A stretch of 64,000 nucleotides of DNA, taken from positions 124,001 through 188,000 of the forward strand of contig NZ_BMXG01000006.1 of the NCBI RefSeq assembly GCF_014651635.1, read 5' to 3'. Origin of the DNA: Cerasicoccus arenae (lineage in GTDB: Bacteria; Verrucomicrobiota; Verrucomicrobiia; Opitutales; Cerasicoccaceae). A program made the translations under genes and the position numbers. A model generated the notes under the pieces. That model made no database searches, had not been told where the DNA came from, and was given only the letters and a program-made list of their open reading frames with translations. How positions within the stretch are numbered: position 1 is the first letter of the stretch; every line of letters starts with the position of its first letter. Positions 26,818-36,148 of this stretch are shown piece by piece.

Positions 26818-27561
26818 CTAGGCCTGCATTAAGGCGTCGTCAATGTCATAATTGGACCAGACTGCCTTGACATCTTCGAGGTCGTCGAGGGTTTCGGTGA
26901 GGCGGAGGACCTGCTTGACGACATCGGGATCGGTGACGGTGACGAGGGTGTTGGGAATATAGGCCAGCTCGGAGCTATCCGGCTCGATGTTCTTTTCGTT
27001 GAGAGCAGAAGAGACGGAGTCGAATTCGGTGATTTCGCAAACGACTTCGAAGTGGTCGCCTTCATTGAGGATGTCTTCGGCACCAGCTTCGATTGCGACG
27101 TCCATCAACGTTTCTTCGTCGGTTTTTTCTGAATCGATGATAAACTGGCCCTTGCGCTGGAAATTGAACGCGAGTGCACCGGGTCCGGCAAGGTTACCAC
27201 CACACTTGGTGAAGGTGCTGCGTACTTCCGAGGCTGAGCGGTTCTTGTTGTCCGTGGTGACTTCGACCATGATGCCGACGCCGCCTGGGCCGTAGCCTTC
27301 GTAGACCAATTCCTCATAAACCACACCGGGCAGCTCGCCGGTGCCCTTCTTGATGGCGCGGTCCACATTATCGGCTGGCATGTTGGAAGCCTTGGCCTTT
27401 TGCATGACCATGCGCAGGCGCGGGTTAAACAACGGGTCGCCGCCGCCGTCGCGCGCAGCAATGGTCAGCTCCTTGGAGATGACACTAAAGATTTTGCCAC
27501 GTTTGGCGTCGATGGCCGCTTTGTGGCGCTTGATGGTGGCCCATTTGGAATGTCCGGACAT
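26818..27561 (-). CDS. yebC: YebC/PmpR-family regulatory or translation factor
   Basis: A 247-residue protein of the normal YebC length. The family start MSGHSKWATIKRHKAAIDAK is intact. Further conserved segments are NPRLRMVMQKAKASNMPADN, YEGYGPGGVGIMVEVTTDN and GCVKWG-like FTKCGGNLAGPGALAF. YebC proteins are DNA-binding regulators in some bacteria and have recently been linked to translation of proline-rich stretches. The window contains several polyproline proteins, so that role is plausible here. The next gene upstream on the same strand is yidC, 66 bp away. Confidence 0.94.
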   Translation of the reverse strand: MSGHSKWATIKRHKAAIDAKRGKIFSVISKELTIAARDGGGDPLFNPRLRMVMQKAKASNMPADNVDRAIKKGTGELPGVVYEELVYEGYGPGGVGIMVEVTTDNKNRSASEVRSTFTKCGGNLAGPGALAFNFQRKGQFIIDSEKTDEETLMDVAIEAGAEDILNEGDHFEVVCEITEFDSVSSALNEKNIEPDSSELAYIPNTLVTVTDPDVVKQVLRLTETLDDLEDVKAVWSNYDIDDALMQA

Positions 27562-27627
27562 GGTATCTACGGGGTTTTCTGGTTTTCTCTGATAACTTTA
27601 GCGTGCGACTTTCAATGAAAAAAGATT

Positions 27628-29541
27628 TTAGCGCTTCTTCTTACCGCCTTTTTTCGGAGAGTTGGCGTTCGCTGCCTTCTTTTTAGCAGGTTCCTTGGCG
27701 GGAGTTACGTCGATGACGCCGTCTTTGGGGGCGTCGTCGCGCTTGCGGTTGGTCAGCCATTGCTGGAGGATGGAAATACAGTTCTGGACGGTCCAGTAAA
27801 GGACGAGGCCGGAAGGAAACTTATAACAGAAGGCCAGGAAGATCAGCGGCATGAACTGGAAGATCTTCCGTTGCATGTTGTCCGTGGTCGGAGTAGGGGT
27901 CATCCGCATTTGGACAACCATGGCTGCGCCCATGAGCAGCGGCATCAGGTGGAACCAGTCCGGCATGAAGGGCAGGGTGTCCGGCACGGATAGGTCCTTG
28001 ATCCACAAGAACGGCGAAAAACGCAGGTCCGACGAAGTCCGCAGCATGTAGAACAGTGCGAAAAAGATCGGGATTTGGAGGACAATGGGCAGACAGCCAG
28101 CGGCTGGATTGACCTTGTTCTCCTTGAAGAGCTTCATGGTCTCCTGCTGGAGCTTGGTTGGGTTGTCTTTGTATTTCTCCTGTAGCTCCTTCATCGGGGC
28201 TTGGATTTTGCCCATGGCCTTGGCAGACTTTACCTGCACTTGCGTGAGCGGCCACAGGAGTGCCTTGATGAAACAGGTCAGCAGGATGATCGAAAAGCCC
28301 CAGCCCCAAGTCGGTGCGACGTGGACAAGTATGCCGTGGATGCCTACCAGCGCCCAGAGCAGGATCTTGCTGATGCCGCCGAAGAAGCCGAACTGCATGA
28401 TCTCGTCTTGGTTTTGGCCCAGTGTGTTGAGGCGAAAATATTCCTTGGGGCCAACGTAATAAGAGGCGCGGATCGATTTTTGCTCGCCGACTGGAACGCT
28501 GCCCAGATCGAATTCCATGGCACCGGTCATGCCCATTTGCAGGTCTGGGTCTTCAATGCTTTCACCTAAGTCGATCGGTTTGGCGAAGATGCCCGATCCA
28601 AGGGCGTCGGTTGGGGTGAGCACCGAAGTGAAAAACTGGTTCTTAATAGAAACCCAGACGATTTCTCCGCCAGCATTGTCCATACCTTCGTAGAAGGCGT
28701 CGCGTTCCGGGCTGGCACCCATGCCCATAAAGCCTTTGGAGCCAGTGAACTTGGACATCTTGATGAACTCGGCGTCGCCAGCCGCGTAATAACCGAAGTT
28801 CAGGAATTCTTTGCGGACATCGCCCTTGGTCGGAGGCGCCGAGCCGACGTTGAGGAACATCGCTTCCAGCGGGAGGGGTTTGTCGCTCTTATTAATGAAA
28901 TGCGTGTCGTGCTGGATGACGTAGGGGTCTTGCTCTCCGCCTTCCTTGGTCAGCACGTAATTACGGACGATCGCGCCGCCACTGGCATCTTGATAGGCAA
29001 ACTGGATGACACCAGCTACTTTATCGATTTTGGTGACGGTGAAGTCGGGCGCAAACTCGTCGGGTACGCCATCACTATCGAGGTTCATGCTGATGGCCAA
29101 GGCTGGCTTTTCAGAGCCAGCACCAAAAATGTAAGGCTCCTCGCTGTTGAGGGTGGCGGGGTATTTCAACCGGCCGTCGGGCATCGTGTCGGTAAAGGCC
29201 ACGTGCTTGATCGCGCCGCCCTTGCTGGTAAAGGTCACACGAATGTGCTCATTGGCCAAGTCGTAGGTTTGCTCGGGCAGATCGGATTCTGGAGCTGCCA
29301 CAATGGCTGGCTCGGGGAGATCTGCGGCGGCAAAGACGCTGCGTGTTTCGCCACCAGTCGCCTCAGCAACAGACGTCGGCAATGCTTCAGGGTTGGATAC
29401 AGCTTCCTTGACCTGCTCGGTTTGCGTCAGTTGCTTGCGTTGTTCCTCGGCCGCGCGCTGCTTCGTGCGCATGTCCTGGCTCATCAGGAAGATTGCCGCC
29501 CCTATGAGCAGTACTCCGAAAATGGTGTTCTTTTTATCCAT
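27628..29541 (-). CDS. yidC: Membrane protein insertase YidC
   Basis: A 637-residue inner-membrane insertase. The N-terminal transmembrane anchor (MDKKNTIFGVLLIGAAIFLM) is followed by a large periplasmic beta-supersandwich domain (about 90-370) typical of Gram-negative YidC. The conserved 60K core with five membrane segments includes WGWGFSIILLTCFIKALLWPL, the cytoplasmic AMGKIQAPMKELQEKYKD hairpin and GCLPIVLQIPIFFALFYML. The tail is Lys-rich. It inserts and folds membrane proteins with or without SecYEG. rnpA and yidD lie upstream on the same strand, the usual linkage, though 269 bp separate yidD from yidC. Confidence 0.96.
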   Translation of the reverse strand: MDKKNTIFGVLLIGAAIFLMSQDMRTKQRAAEEQRKQLTQTEQVKEAVSNPEALPTSVAEATGGETRSVFAAADLPEPAIVAAPESDLPEQTYDLANEHIRVTFTSKGGAIKHVAFTDTMPDGRLKYPATLNSEEPYIFGAGSEKPALAISMNLDSDGVPDEFAPDFTVTKIDKVAGVIQFAYQDASGGAIVRNYVLTKEGGEQDPYVIQHDTHFINKSDKPLPLEAMFLNVGSAPPTKGDVRKEFLNFGYYAAGDAEFIKMSKFTGSKGFMGMGASPERDAFYEGMDNAGGEIVWVSIKNQFFTSVLTPTDALGSGIFAKPIDLGESIEDPDLQMGMTGAMEFDLGSVPVGEQKSIRASYYVGPKEYFRLNTLGQNQDEIMQFGFFGGISKILLWALVGIHGILVHVAPTWGWGFSIILLTCFIKALLWPLTQVQVKSAKAMGKIQAPMKELQEKYKDNPTKLQQETMKLFKENKVNPAAGCLPIVLQIPIFFALFYMLRTSSDLRFSPFLWIKDLSVPDTLPFMPDWFHLMPLLMGAAMVVQMRMTPTPTTDNMQRKIFQFMPLIFLAFCYKFPSGLVLYWTVQNCISILQQWLTNRKRDDAPKDGVIDVTPAKEPAKKKAANANSPKKGGKKKR

Positions 29542-29810
29542 GAGAAAATGCGCCGGAAAACCGGCGCTGGTGAAAACGGACTAGGGAAACGCTTTCCTGC
29601 CTAGCTTCAATGCTTATTTTTGTGCCGTTTTTGCCGTAGAGCGGGCATTTGGGTGGTGAAAGTAACTGGCTCTCTTGCAGGCGCAGAGCCACAGGGCCAT
29701 GATGAGTGGTGTCTGGAAGGTAGATTTAATCGCTGAAAAGATGAAATTTATTCTACAGACAGACGGTTGTGAGCTTTGTGCCTCTGCCGATAAATAATTG
29801 GGTTTGGCAG

Positions 29811-30065
29811 CTACTCGGGGGCAGGGTCGTGGCCACCGGGGTGCCAAGGGCCACACTTGAGGATGCGTTTTGTTGCGAGCCAACTACCTTTTATAAAGCC
29901 GTGACGCAGAAGGACGATTCGTGCGTATTCAGAGCAAGTGGGCGAAAAACGACATCCACCCGTTGGGCCGAACAAGAGGCGTTTCAGTGGGGAAAGGGTC
30001 AATTGGTAAAGCCGGATGAGTGCGGCGGCGAACCGGGCTGGCAGGCTGGCAGGGGGGGGGGTCAC
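29811..30065 (-). CDS. yidD: Membrane protein insertion efficiency factor YidD
   Basis: An 84-residue protein with the diagnostic core [33 protein letters not shown] and [15 protein letters not shown]. YidD assists insertion by YidC. The start is a GTG at 30063-30065 that overlaps the rnpA stop (GTGA, 30062-30065), so translation is coupled. Immediately after the start codon the coding strand has a run of ten C residues (complement of G 30052-30061), read as Pro codons. Slippage in this run would destroy the yidD frame. Confidence 0.9.
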   Translation of the reverse strand: MTPPPASLPARFAAALIRLYQLTLSPLKRLLFGPTGGCRFSPTCSEYARIVLLRHGFIKGSWLATKRILKCGPWHPGGHDPAPE

Positions 30066-30463
30066 GGGGAGGCTTCTTGCTTGGCCCAGCGTTTCACTGC
30101 ACGCGCGGCAGCGTCCCGCACACGTACTTCCAGTTCGGGCAAAGTCTGGGTGAGTAGCTCTTTACGTGCGACAAAGAGGACATCGCAGTGGGCCGGTAAA
30201 TGGGTTTGGTTTAGGCGGAAGGCCTCTCGTAGTAAGCGTTTGGAGCGATTGCGCTGGACTGCGCCACCCACTCGGCGGGACGCAATGACGCCCAAGCGGC
30301 GACAGGGGCGTGCGAGCGGGTCCATTGGCGGTAGCACGCGGCACAGGAAGGCTGGGCACTCATAGCGAAGGCCAATTCCACGTTCACGGTCAAATTCTCG
30401 CCGTTTGCGCATACGTTGCCACGGGCGAAGCCGGAAGTCCTGATTATCTGCAGGGGAGGTCAT
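30062..30463 (-). CDS. rnpA: Ribonuclease P protein component
   Basis: A 133-residue basic protein that binds RNase P RNA for tRNA 5' processing. The signature region [29 protein letters not shown] is present, preceded by [18 protein letters not shown]. It overlaps yidD by 4 bp. The ribosomal protein L34 gene (rpmH), normally just upstream, is absent here: only 55 bp separate rnpA from a tRNA-Leu gene. The N-terminus (about 17 residues before the first typical Arg cluster) could be shorter if an internal Met is used. Confidence 0.93.
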   Translation of the reverse strand: MTSPADNQDFRLRPWQRMRKRREFDRERGIGLRYECPAFLCRVLPPMDPLARPCRRLGVIASRRVGGAVQRNRSKRLLREAFRLNQTHLPAHCDVLFVARKELLTQTLPELEVRVRDAAARAVKRWAKQEASP

Positions 30464-30518
30464 TGGAAAGAATTGGCGGTAGCCGCATCAAATGCGTCAG
30501 CCTTCTTTAAATGAAAGC

Positions 30519-30603
30519 TGGTACTCGGGACAGGGGTCGAACCTGCACGTCCTAAGACACTGGAACCTAAACCCAGCGCGTCTGCCAATTCCGCCACCCG
30601 AGC
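30519..30603 (-). tRNA. tRNA-Leu (anticodon UAG)
   Basis: An 85-nt class II tRNA. The acceptor arms GCTCGGG (5') and CCCGAGT (3') pair, with discriminator A and an encoded CCA. The D arm is GGCGGAATTGGCAGACGC. The anticodon stem-loop is CTGGG TTTAGGT TCCAG, giving UAG. A long variable arm and T arm (GCAGG TTCGACC CCTGT) follow. It lies 55 bp upstream of rnpA. Confidence 0.95.
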
Positions 30604-30664
30604 AGTCAGAAAGAGAAGTGTTTTAGTCGTTGAAACGAGTTTGTCAATACGGGCTTCGCACGTA

Positions 30665-31405
30665 TTAAGGCTGAATTTTCGGCGAATCTGGCTCGTCTAC
30701 GTATGGCTGGCTGATCTGGGCTAGCGTTGTGCGGCCCGCTCGCTTCGCAATGCGGAGCAGCTTAATGAAGATTTGTGCGGTGATAAAGGCGTCTCCGGCG
30801 GCAGTATGCCGGTCATGCGGGTCCACACCAAAACGACGGCAGAGGCCATCGAGGGAGAAATCCCGCGAACGAGCGAAATCGGCGGAGGCGTCCATTGTTC
30901 GCTTGAAGGGGACATTGGTTTCTCCGGCATCGAACATGCCATCACGCTCCAAGTGGAGGGTGAGGTCCATGGTATCGAGCCAGCGGTTGTGGAAATCCAG
31001 GCCGAAGCGACGCAGGCAAGCCTGGCGGATAACTTCCACGTCAAAACCAATATGGTGCCCAACGATGACGCCGTCTCCCAGGTATTTGAGTAATCCAATC
31101 AGTGCCTCGGCTTCGTCCAACCCGTTTTCGGCCGCTTCTTCGGCAGTGATGCCGTGGATGACGACCGAGGAGGTGTTGTAAGCGATTTTGAGCAGGGCCT
31201 CGTATTGGTCCTCAATAATGATCTGACCATCTTCCACGGCGACGGCACCGATGGTGATGATGGAGTCTTTTTGGGGGTTCAGCCCGGTGGTTTCGCAATC
31301 AAGCGACACAAAGCGGACTCGGCTGACGAGGGAATCGTCGGTCCAGGTTGTGGTGAAGGCTTCGCGATAGCCTTGGATTTCGTCTTCGTCTCCGAACAGG
31401 CTCAT
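30665..31405 (-). CDS. DnaQ-like DEDDh 3'-5' exonuclease
   Basis: A 246-residue exonuclease domain related to the epsilon subunit of DNA polymerase III. Exo I is FVSLDCETTGLNP, Exo II is VGHHIGFDVEVIRQ, and Exo III ends HDRHTAAGDAFITAQ (DEDDh His and Asp). The metal-binding acidic residues are all visible. The insert between Exo II and III is somewhat longer than in DnaQ. It overlaps by 4 bp the upstream gene for a CNMP/CBS/DUF294 protein, a pairing seen in many bacteria, so the two are co-translated and probably act together. Whether it proofreads or degrades a signalling nucleic acid is unknown. Confidence 0.88.
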   Translation of the reverse strand: MSLFGDEDEIQGYREAFTTTWTDDSLVSRVRFVSLDCETTGLNPQKDSIITIGAVAVEDGQIIIEDQYEALLKIAYNTSSVVIHGITAEEAAENGLDEAEALIGLLKYLGDGVIVGHHIGFDVEVIRQACLRRFGLDFHNRWLDTMDLTLHLERDGMFDAGETNVPFKRTMDASADFARSRDFSLDGLCRRFGVDPHDRHTAAGDAFITAQIFIKLLRIAKRAGRTTLAQISQPYVDEPDSPKIQP

Positions 31406-33348
31406 GAAAGTGTCTTCCCTTCGAGGTGAAAGTATTCCGTGGCGAATTCCATCAGGCGAACCACGGTTTTAAAGATAGCTTTGCAGCGCTGCACTTCGCC
31501 GCGGGGTAGTTCATCGGGTTTCACATATTGTCCGTCGTCTCCCCGGCGTAGGCCCATACGGGTTTGCAGGCGGATGGCGTGGCTGAACGCTTCGGCGGCT
31601 TCCTCAAAGAGCTCACGGTGTTCGATCAGGTGACGGCCAACGCGCTTAAAACGTAGTGGGGTAAAGGTGGAGTCTTCGAGATTCAGCTTGAGCGCAAAGA
31701 CGCGGGCCGTGTCGACCAAGGGCAGTAGGGCGTGGAGTTTGGTGTCGATGCTGCTCCAGAGGGTGCCGGATTGGTCCATCACCGAGTCACGGAAGATCGT
31801 GATCGGGGGAAGGTTGTCCAGGGCATCATTTGCCAGCAACGGCATGAAATTGGGATTATCATGAATGCAGGCCTGAATGTGGGTGCGCAGTTCATCAAGC
31901 AAGCTGGAGTCGCCATAAACGCATCGGGCGTCAAAGTAGGGCGTTAGCGCTAAAATGTTATTTTCGACTGGGTAGGCAATCCACTGATGATAGCGCTCTT
32001 TCCAGACGCTGAGCGTTCCGCGCCATTGTGGGTTGGTGGCCATGCGGCCATTGGGATCGAGCGAGAAACCACACGGGGCGAGCATGGCGGTGATCTCGGT
32101 CGCCAAGCGGGCGAACCAGATTTCTGCATCATCGCCTTCCGCTCCGGCGGGCAATTCATCGTAGACCATAGCGCTGCGCTGAGGGGAGCGGAGCAGACGT
32201 TCTTTGCGGCCCTCACTGTGCATGGCCAGCCAGCACCATTTGGCCTTGGGTTCGATCATGCCTTCGGCCAGTAGTTTTTTGCGCGAGAGGCGTACGGCTT
32301 GTTCCAAAACGGCACCATCGACTTCGGCAATGAAATCCGCCAGCCAGTAAACTTGGGCATCACCTTCGATATAGTGCAAGAGCAGTTCGTCGGCGCGGTC
32401 GCGCAAAATGGCCAGCGAGTGGGCGTTTTCGGCTACGGATATTTCTTTGGCTAGAAAAGTAGGGATGCTCCCGTGGAGCATTTGGATGGAGCGGTCGCTG
32501 ATAATGCCTACCACGGGCGTATTTGTCGTGCCATCCTCCGTCACGATGAGGTGATGGAGGCGGTGGTGGAGCATTTCCAGGATGAGCTGCCCGGCGCTCA
32601 TTCCAGGGCGCACTGTAATGAGTGAGGTGGTGGTGATCGCGCTGGCAGCGGCGTCAACGGGCACGGCACCAGTGGCGACGCGGGCTGACAGGTCGGATTC
32701 AGTAATGATACCCAACGGGCGCATTTGATTGTCTACTGCAACAATCGCTTCTTGTAGGCCAGGGGCGAGCCGCTTGGCCACGATGTGGATGGGCTCGTCT
32801 AGCCGGAAGGTGAGCAGTCGGTTGGAAGCGCGCTCATTGACTGGGCCGGACTTCTGGAGCCAGTGGGCTGGGCGTTCGTCAATGCCTCGCGCATTATCTG
32901 GCGTGGAGGAGGTGTTGCGTCGTGGCTTAAAGCCTTCGCCAAAGTATTCGCGGAAGTAATCACCAACTTCTTCGTATTTTTCGCCGACTTCGCGCAGCAG
33001 ATTCTGGGGAATCGCGTAGATAATGGTGTCTCCAGCCGTTTTAACGGTGCAGCGATAGGGGGTGTCAGGCGAGTCAAAGAGGAAGCCCAGCAAATCGCCT
33101 TCCACGCGCACATCGATGAGGTCTTCGCCACGAACTGAGCGGCGGAAGAGGTTCACGGTGCCCTTTTGGATAACGAAGGCGTAGCGCCCGCGCTCTTCCC
33201 CTTCGGTGTAGACGATTTCTCCGCCTTCGTGAAATTTTACCCGTCCAGTGCCTGCCAGTCTCAGAAGATCGTCCACAGCAATCATGTCAAAGGGTGGGTG
33301 TCCTTTCAGGAAATCCGCGACTCGGAGTGAAATGCTGGATGTTTTCAT
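31402..33348 (-). CDS. CNMP-binding, CBS-pair and DUF294 nucleotidyltransferase-like protein
   Basis: A 648-residue multidomain cytoplasmic protein. A cyclic-nucleotide-binding-like domain (about 15-135, GGEIVYTEGEERGRYAFVIQKG) is followed by two CBS modules (about 180-310). Next come a DUF294 nucleotidyltransferase-like domain (about 335-470) and the DUF294 C-terminal helical domain. In active relatives the motif resembles GSEGR...DQDNA; here it reads HSEGRKERLLRSPQRSAMVYD, so the expected acidic residues seem lost. It may sense nucleotides and control the coupled exonuclease (4-bp overlap). The start ATG at 33348 is followed directly by the sensor domain. Confidence 0.85.
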   Translation of the reverse strand: MKTSSISLRVADFLKGHPPFDMIAVDDLLRLAGTGRVKFHEGGEIVYTEGEERGRYAFVIQKGTVNLFRRSVRGEDLIDVRVEGDLLGFLFDSPDTPYRCTVKTAGDTIIYAIPQNLLREVGEKYEEVGDYFREYFGEGFKPRRNTSSTPDNARGIDERPAHWLQKSGPVNERASNRLLTFRLDEPIHIVAKRLAPGLQEAIVAVDNQMRPLGIITESDLSARVATGAVPVDAAASAITTTSLITVRPGMSAGQLILEMLHHRLHHLIVTEDGTTNTPVVGIISDRSIQMLHGSIPTFLAKEISVAENAHSLAILRDRADELLLHYIEGDAQVYWLADFIAEVDGAVLEQAVRLSRKKLLAEGMIEPKAKWCWLAMHSEGRKERLLRSPQRSAMVYDELPAGAEGDDAEIWFARLATEITAMLAPCGFSLDPNGRMATNPQWRGTLSVWKERYHQWIAYPVENNILALTPYFDARCVYGDSSLLDELRTHIQACIHDNPNFMPLLANDALDNLPPITIFRDSVMDQSGTLWSSIDTKLHALLPLVDTARVFALKLNLEDSTFTPLRFKRVGRHLIEHRELFEEAAEAFSHAIRLQTRMGLRRGDDGQYVKPDELPRGEVQRCKAIFKTVVRLMEFATEYFHLEGKTLS

Positions 33349-33646
33349 GCGTTGGAAAGGGGCGGTGCGTCAGAGCTTTGGGCGCGAATGTATCCTAAGA
33401 GAATTGATGAAACTTACGTGATGAACGTTTGTAAATCGAATTAAAACATAATCACAGCAGTGCATTGGATACAGGACTATTTGCGCAGTCTATTCGAACC
33501 TTTTCAGGCGCTTTCAACGTTTATTCTGAACAAGGTACGATAGGGATTAATTAGGGGGTTTCCCGCTGCTGACGGCAGTTTTTTTTGGTGCCAATTGCAT
33601 AAATGACTATATGTTGGTGCATTTAAACCGATAACCACGGATTGCT
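33349..33646. other. Divergent intergenic region, no gene seen
   Basis: About 298 bp between the divergent DUF294 and mscS starts. It is AT-rich and contains no open frame longer than a few codons and no tRNA. It must contain promoters for both genes, but no hexamer pair stands out clearly. Confidence 0.5.
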
Positions 33647-34468
33647 ATGGAAACTGAAACTCAAGATATCTTCATCATCCTACAGGGATACGCCTTTAAC
33701 GTTCTTTGGGCGCTCCTTACTTTTTTTGTTGGCAAGTTTGTCGCTAAATTGGCGACGACCATTGCCCGTAAAACCTTGGAGGCTAGGAAAGTTGACGCGA
33801 CAATCGTCAGTTTCCTGAGCAATGTTCTCTATGCCATTTTAATGGTCATCGTTATCCTGATGGCAGGTGACGAACTGGGCATTGAAACCACGAGCTTAAT
33901 CGCTGTTTTGGGTGCCAGCACCTTGGCCATTGGCTTAGCTCTTCAGGGCTCGCTGGCCAACTTTGCTGCTGGTTTCATGCTGGTCTTGTTCCGCCATTTC
34001 CGAGTTGGTGACTTTATCGAAGCAGGTGGTGTGGCCGGTATCGTGCTAGAAATCAAAATCTTCGACACAAAGATGCGCACCGGAGACAACAAGGTTATCA
34101 TTGTGCCTAACGGCCAAATCCTTGGCGGCCCGATTACGAACTATTCGGCGATGGAAACGCGTCGTTTGGACCTCGTGGTGGGCGTCAGCTACGATGACGA
34201 CATCCGCAAGGTGAAGGAAGTGCTTACGGACATCGTTGCCAGCGACCCTGGAACACTCGCTGAGCCTGAGCCTACCATTGGTCTGCTTGAAATGGCCGAT
34301 AGCTCGGTCAACTTCGCGGTCCGTCCATGGGTCAATACCGGTGATTACTGGGTTGTCTTTTTCCGTCTCCAAGAGTCGATCAAGCTTCGTCTGGACGAGG
34401 AAGGCATCTCGATCCCTTATCCGCAGCGCGACGTCCACATGCTCACGACAGAGAAAAAGCCCGCCTAA
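33647..34468 (+). CDS. mscS: Small-conductance mechanosensitive channel (MscS family)
   Basis: A 273-residue inner-membrane channel of the E. coli MscS type. Three transmembrane segments (about 10-35, 55-80, 85-115) end in the pore helix IAVLGASTLAIGLALQGSLANFAAG, with the Ala/Gly packing pattern. The beta domain (FIEAGGVAGIVLEIKIFDTKM, NGQILGGPITNYS) and the alpha/beta cytoplasmic vestibule follow. It opens under hypo-osmotic shock to release solutes, which fits a cell that makes glucosylglycerate. A strong terminator follows 28 bp after the stop. Confidence 0.94.
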   Translation: METETQDIFIILQGYAFNVLWALLTFFVGKFVAKLATTIARKTLEARKVDATIVSFLSNVLYAILMVIVILMAGDELGIETTSLIAVLGASTLAIGLALQGSLANFAAGFMLVLFRHFRVGDFIEAGGVAGIVLEIKIFDTKMRTGDNKVIIVPNGQILGGPITNYSAMETRRLDLVVGVSYDDDIRKVKEVLTDIVASDPGTLAEPEPTIGLLEMADSSVNFAVRPWVNTGDYWVVFFRLQESIKLRLDEEGISIPYPQRDVHMLTTEKKPA

Positions 34469-34496
34469 GGCGTTGGCCATTCTTTTACTTTCAATC

Positions 34497-34527
34497 AGCG
34501 GTTCCGGAAACGGAGCCGCTTTTTTTG
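34497..34527 (+). terminator. Intrinsic terminator of mscS
   Basis: A perfect 10-bp stem AGCGGTTCCG/CGGAGCCGCT with a GAAA tetraloop (34507-34510) is followed by seven T residues (34521-34527). This is textbook form. Confidence 0.92.
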
Positions 34528-34552
34528 GCCAACTTACGCCAGTCAGTCAGGA

Positions 34553-35002
34553 TTATGGCGACTTTTTTTCTGGGGCTTTTTCCTTTTCACTGGTTTCTGA
34601 GAGCTGATGAAGCGCATCTGCGGAGGAGAAAAAGCCTTTCAGCTCTTCCGAATCAGTGAAGCCAGTCGATGGGTTTGAACTCGATGTGACCGTTGCTTGA
34701 TAGTCATGGATTGCATTTACCAACTCAGATGATGGCGTAAGGGACTTGGTGGGCGTATCGACAGGCTTCTCCGAATGATAATACTCCAGAACGTCCGATT
34801 CGACGAGGTCGGGGTTGCCAACCAGTCGGATGCTTTCGCTGTTACTGATTGAGATATCACTCAGCTGGGAGGTGGCTGTTTTAGCTTTATCCCGCTGGCT
34901 CTGGGCTTGTTCGTGCCAAATGTAGCTGCCGCCAAGCACGATGACAATGGCCAGTGTGGCCAGCTTCAGTGGGAGAGGGAAGGAAGAAACATGATCAGCC
35001 AT
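34553..35002 (-). CDS. Hypothetical single-pass membrane protein
   Basis: A 149-residue protein. A transmembrane segment at about 12-30 (LKLATLAIVIVLGGSYIW) is followed by a Ser/Thr/Glu-rich, probably disordered, periplasmic part and a Lys/Glu tail (KEKAPEKKSP). No family is recognised. It converges on mscS across the terminator. The CtaG gene upstream on the same strand is 159 bp away, so co-transcription is possible. Confidence 0.6.
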   Translation of the reverse strand: MADHVSSFPLPLKLATLAIVIVLGGSYIWHEQAQSQRDKAKTATSQLSDISISNSESIRLVGNPDLVESDVLEYYHSEKPVDTPTKSLTPSSELVNAIHDYQATVTSSSNPSTGFTDSEELKGFFSSADALHQLSETSEKEKAPEKKSP

Positions 35003-35161
35003 TGGGTACGCACAGATCGTAATAAATAGTCACCCAGTCGAAAAGAAAAATCATACCGGGTTATTCCTTCGGTTGCGAGTAGCAGCATCGTCGGAGCATG
35101 GGTAGGTTGACACGTGTGATTGTGACCGGTTCCCATTAATGTGATGTCCAACTTCGGTTGA

Positions 35162-35950
35162 CTAAGCCTCGGCCTCGGCGGTGTCTTGTCTATGCCAGGC
35201 ATAAAAGCACCACGCCAGCAGACTCAGGGAGACACCCATGTTGACCACTTTCATGATCAGTCCGCCCAAAATCTGATCTTGCAGCGGATCGAGATCGATC
35301 ACCCGCGGAGCCCATTCGTACGTCGGGTAGAGCACCGTTTCAGACAAAGTCAGGAACCCAAATACGGGTAGTTGCCCGATCATCAGCAAAAACAAATACA
35401 GCATGCGCGGCCCGTAGCCAATCGGTGGTACGCGGGTCGAGGGGCTGATTATCGGCCACCACATCATCAGTGCGGGGATGAACATGCACCAGTGCTCCAG
35501 CACGTGGACGTCTTTTTGCTGCAAGGCCAGCTCGTAGAGCGACGGGATGTGCCACAAAGTATAGAGAAACGTAAACGTTAGCCACGCGGTGAAGGGGTTA
35601 ACGAGCACCTTGATCGGCTTGCGGATGATCGCCGGGGCGAGCAGCCAGTCCGCCAGCCACGTCGGCAACCCCCGGATCAGCAGAGGTGGCACGAGATAGA
35701 TCAACAGCATGTGCTGCACCATGTGGGCGGAAAACAGAAAGCTCTCGCCCCATTGGTCGAGCGGCGAGCCCACCGTCAGGTAGCCAGCGCCCAGACCGAG
35801 GTAAAACCAGATGGATTGCCGCATGGGGAATCGCTCACCCGGTGCAATACGGTCACGCCACGGCCCCGTCGCTAGGGCATAAAGCCAGCCAGCGCCAATA
35901 ATGAGCAGGAGCAGAAAGGGCTCCGTGTGCCAATGCAGCGGAATGGGCAT
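35162..35950 (-). CDS. ctaG: CtaG-like cytochrome c oxidase assembly protein (caa3 type)
   Basis: A 262-residue polytopic membrane protein of the PF09678 family, with about seven membrane segments. Conserved His-containing segments are visible: [22 protein letters not shown] and [11 protein letters not shown], plus [13 protein letters not shown]. The Bacillus homologue is needed for caa3 oxidase assembly, probably copper handling. This is not the Cox11-type CtaG. No oxidase subunit genes are in the window. The start ATG at 35950 gives [12 protein letters not shown], which is normal for the family. Confidence 0.87.
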   Translation of the reverse strand: MPIPLHWHTEPFLLLLIIGAGWLYALATGPWRDRIAPGERFPMRQSIWFYLGLGAGYLTVGSPLDQWGESFLFSAHMVQHMLLIYLVPPLLIRGLPTWLADWLLAPAIIRKPIKVLVNPFTAWLTFTFLYTLWHIPSLYELALQQKDVHVLEHWCMFIPALMMWWPIISPSTRVPPIGYGPRMLYLFLLMIGQLPVFGFLTLSETVLYPTYEWAPRVIDLDPLQDQILGGLIMKVVNMGVSLSLLAWCFYAWHRQDTAEAEA

Positions 35951-36148
35951 AAAAGCGGAATCTCACGCCTTTTTCATGGAACGTCAAACTTTGGCGTGAT
36001 GGTATTCGATCTAGATAATATACGCCTCAGACTCCATTGACTTAATCCATCTGCAAAGCACATGCTTTAATCTTTCATTTTTTAATCTTTAATCTTTCGG
36101 CATCAGCGCCAACACTCCGCGAAATTTTTTGAATTTTAGAACCCGACC

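Noticed and set aside
29614-29883. 89-codon minus-strand frame between yidC and yidD
   Set aside because: It overlaps yidD in another frame and has no recognisable features.
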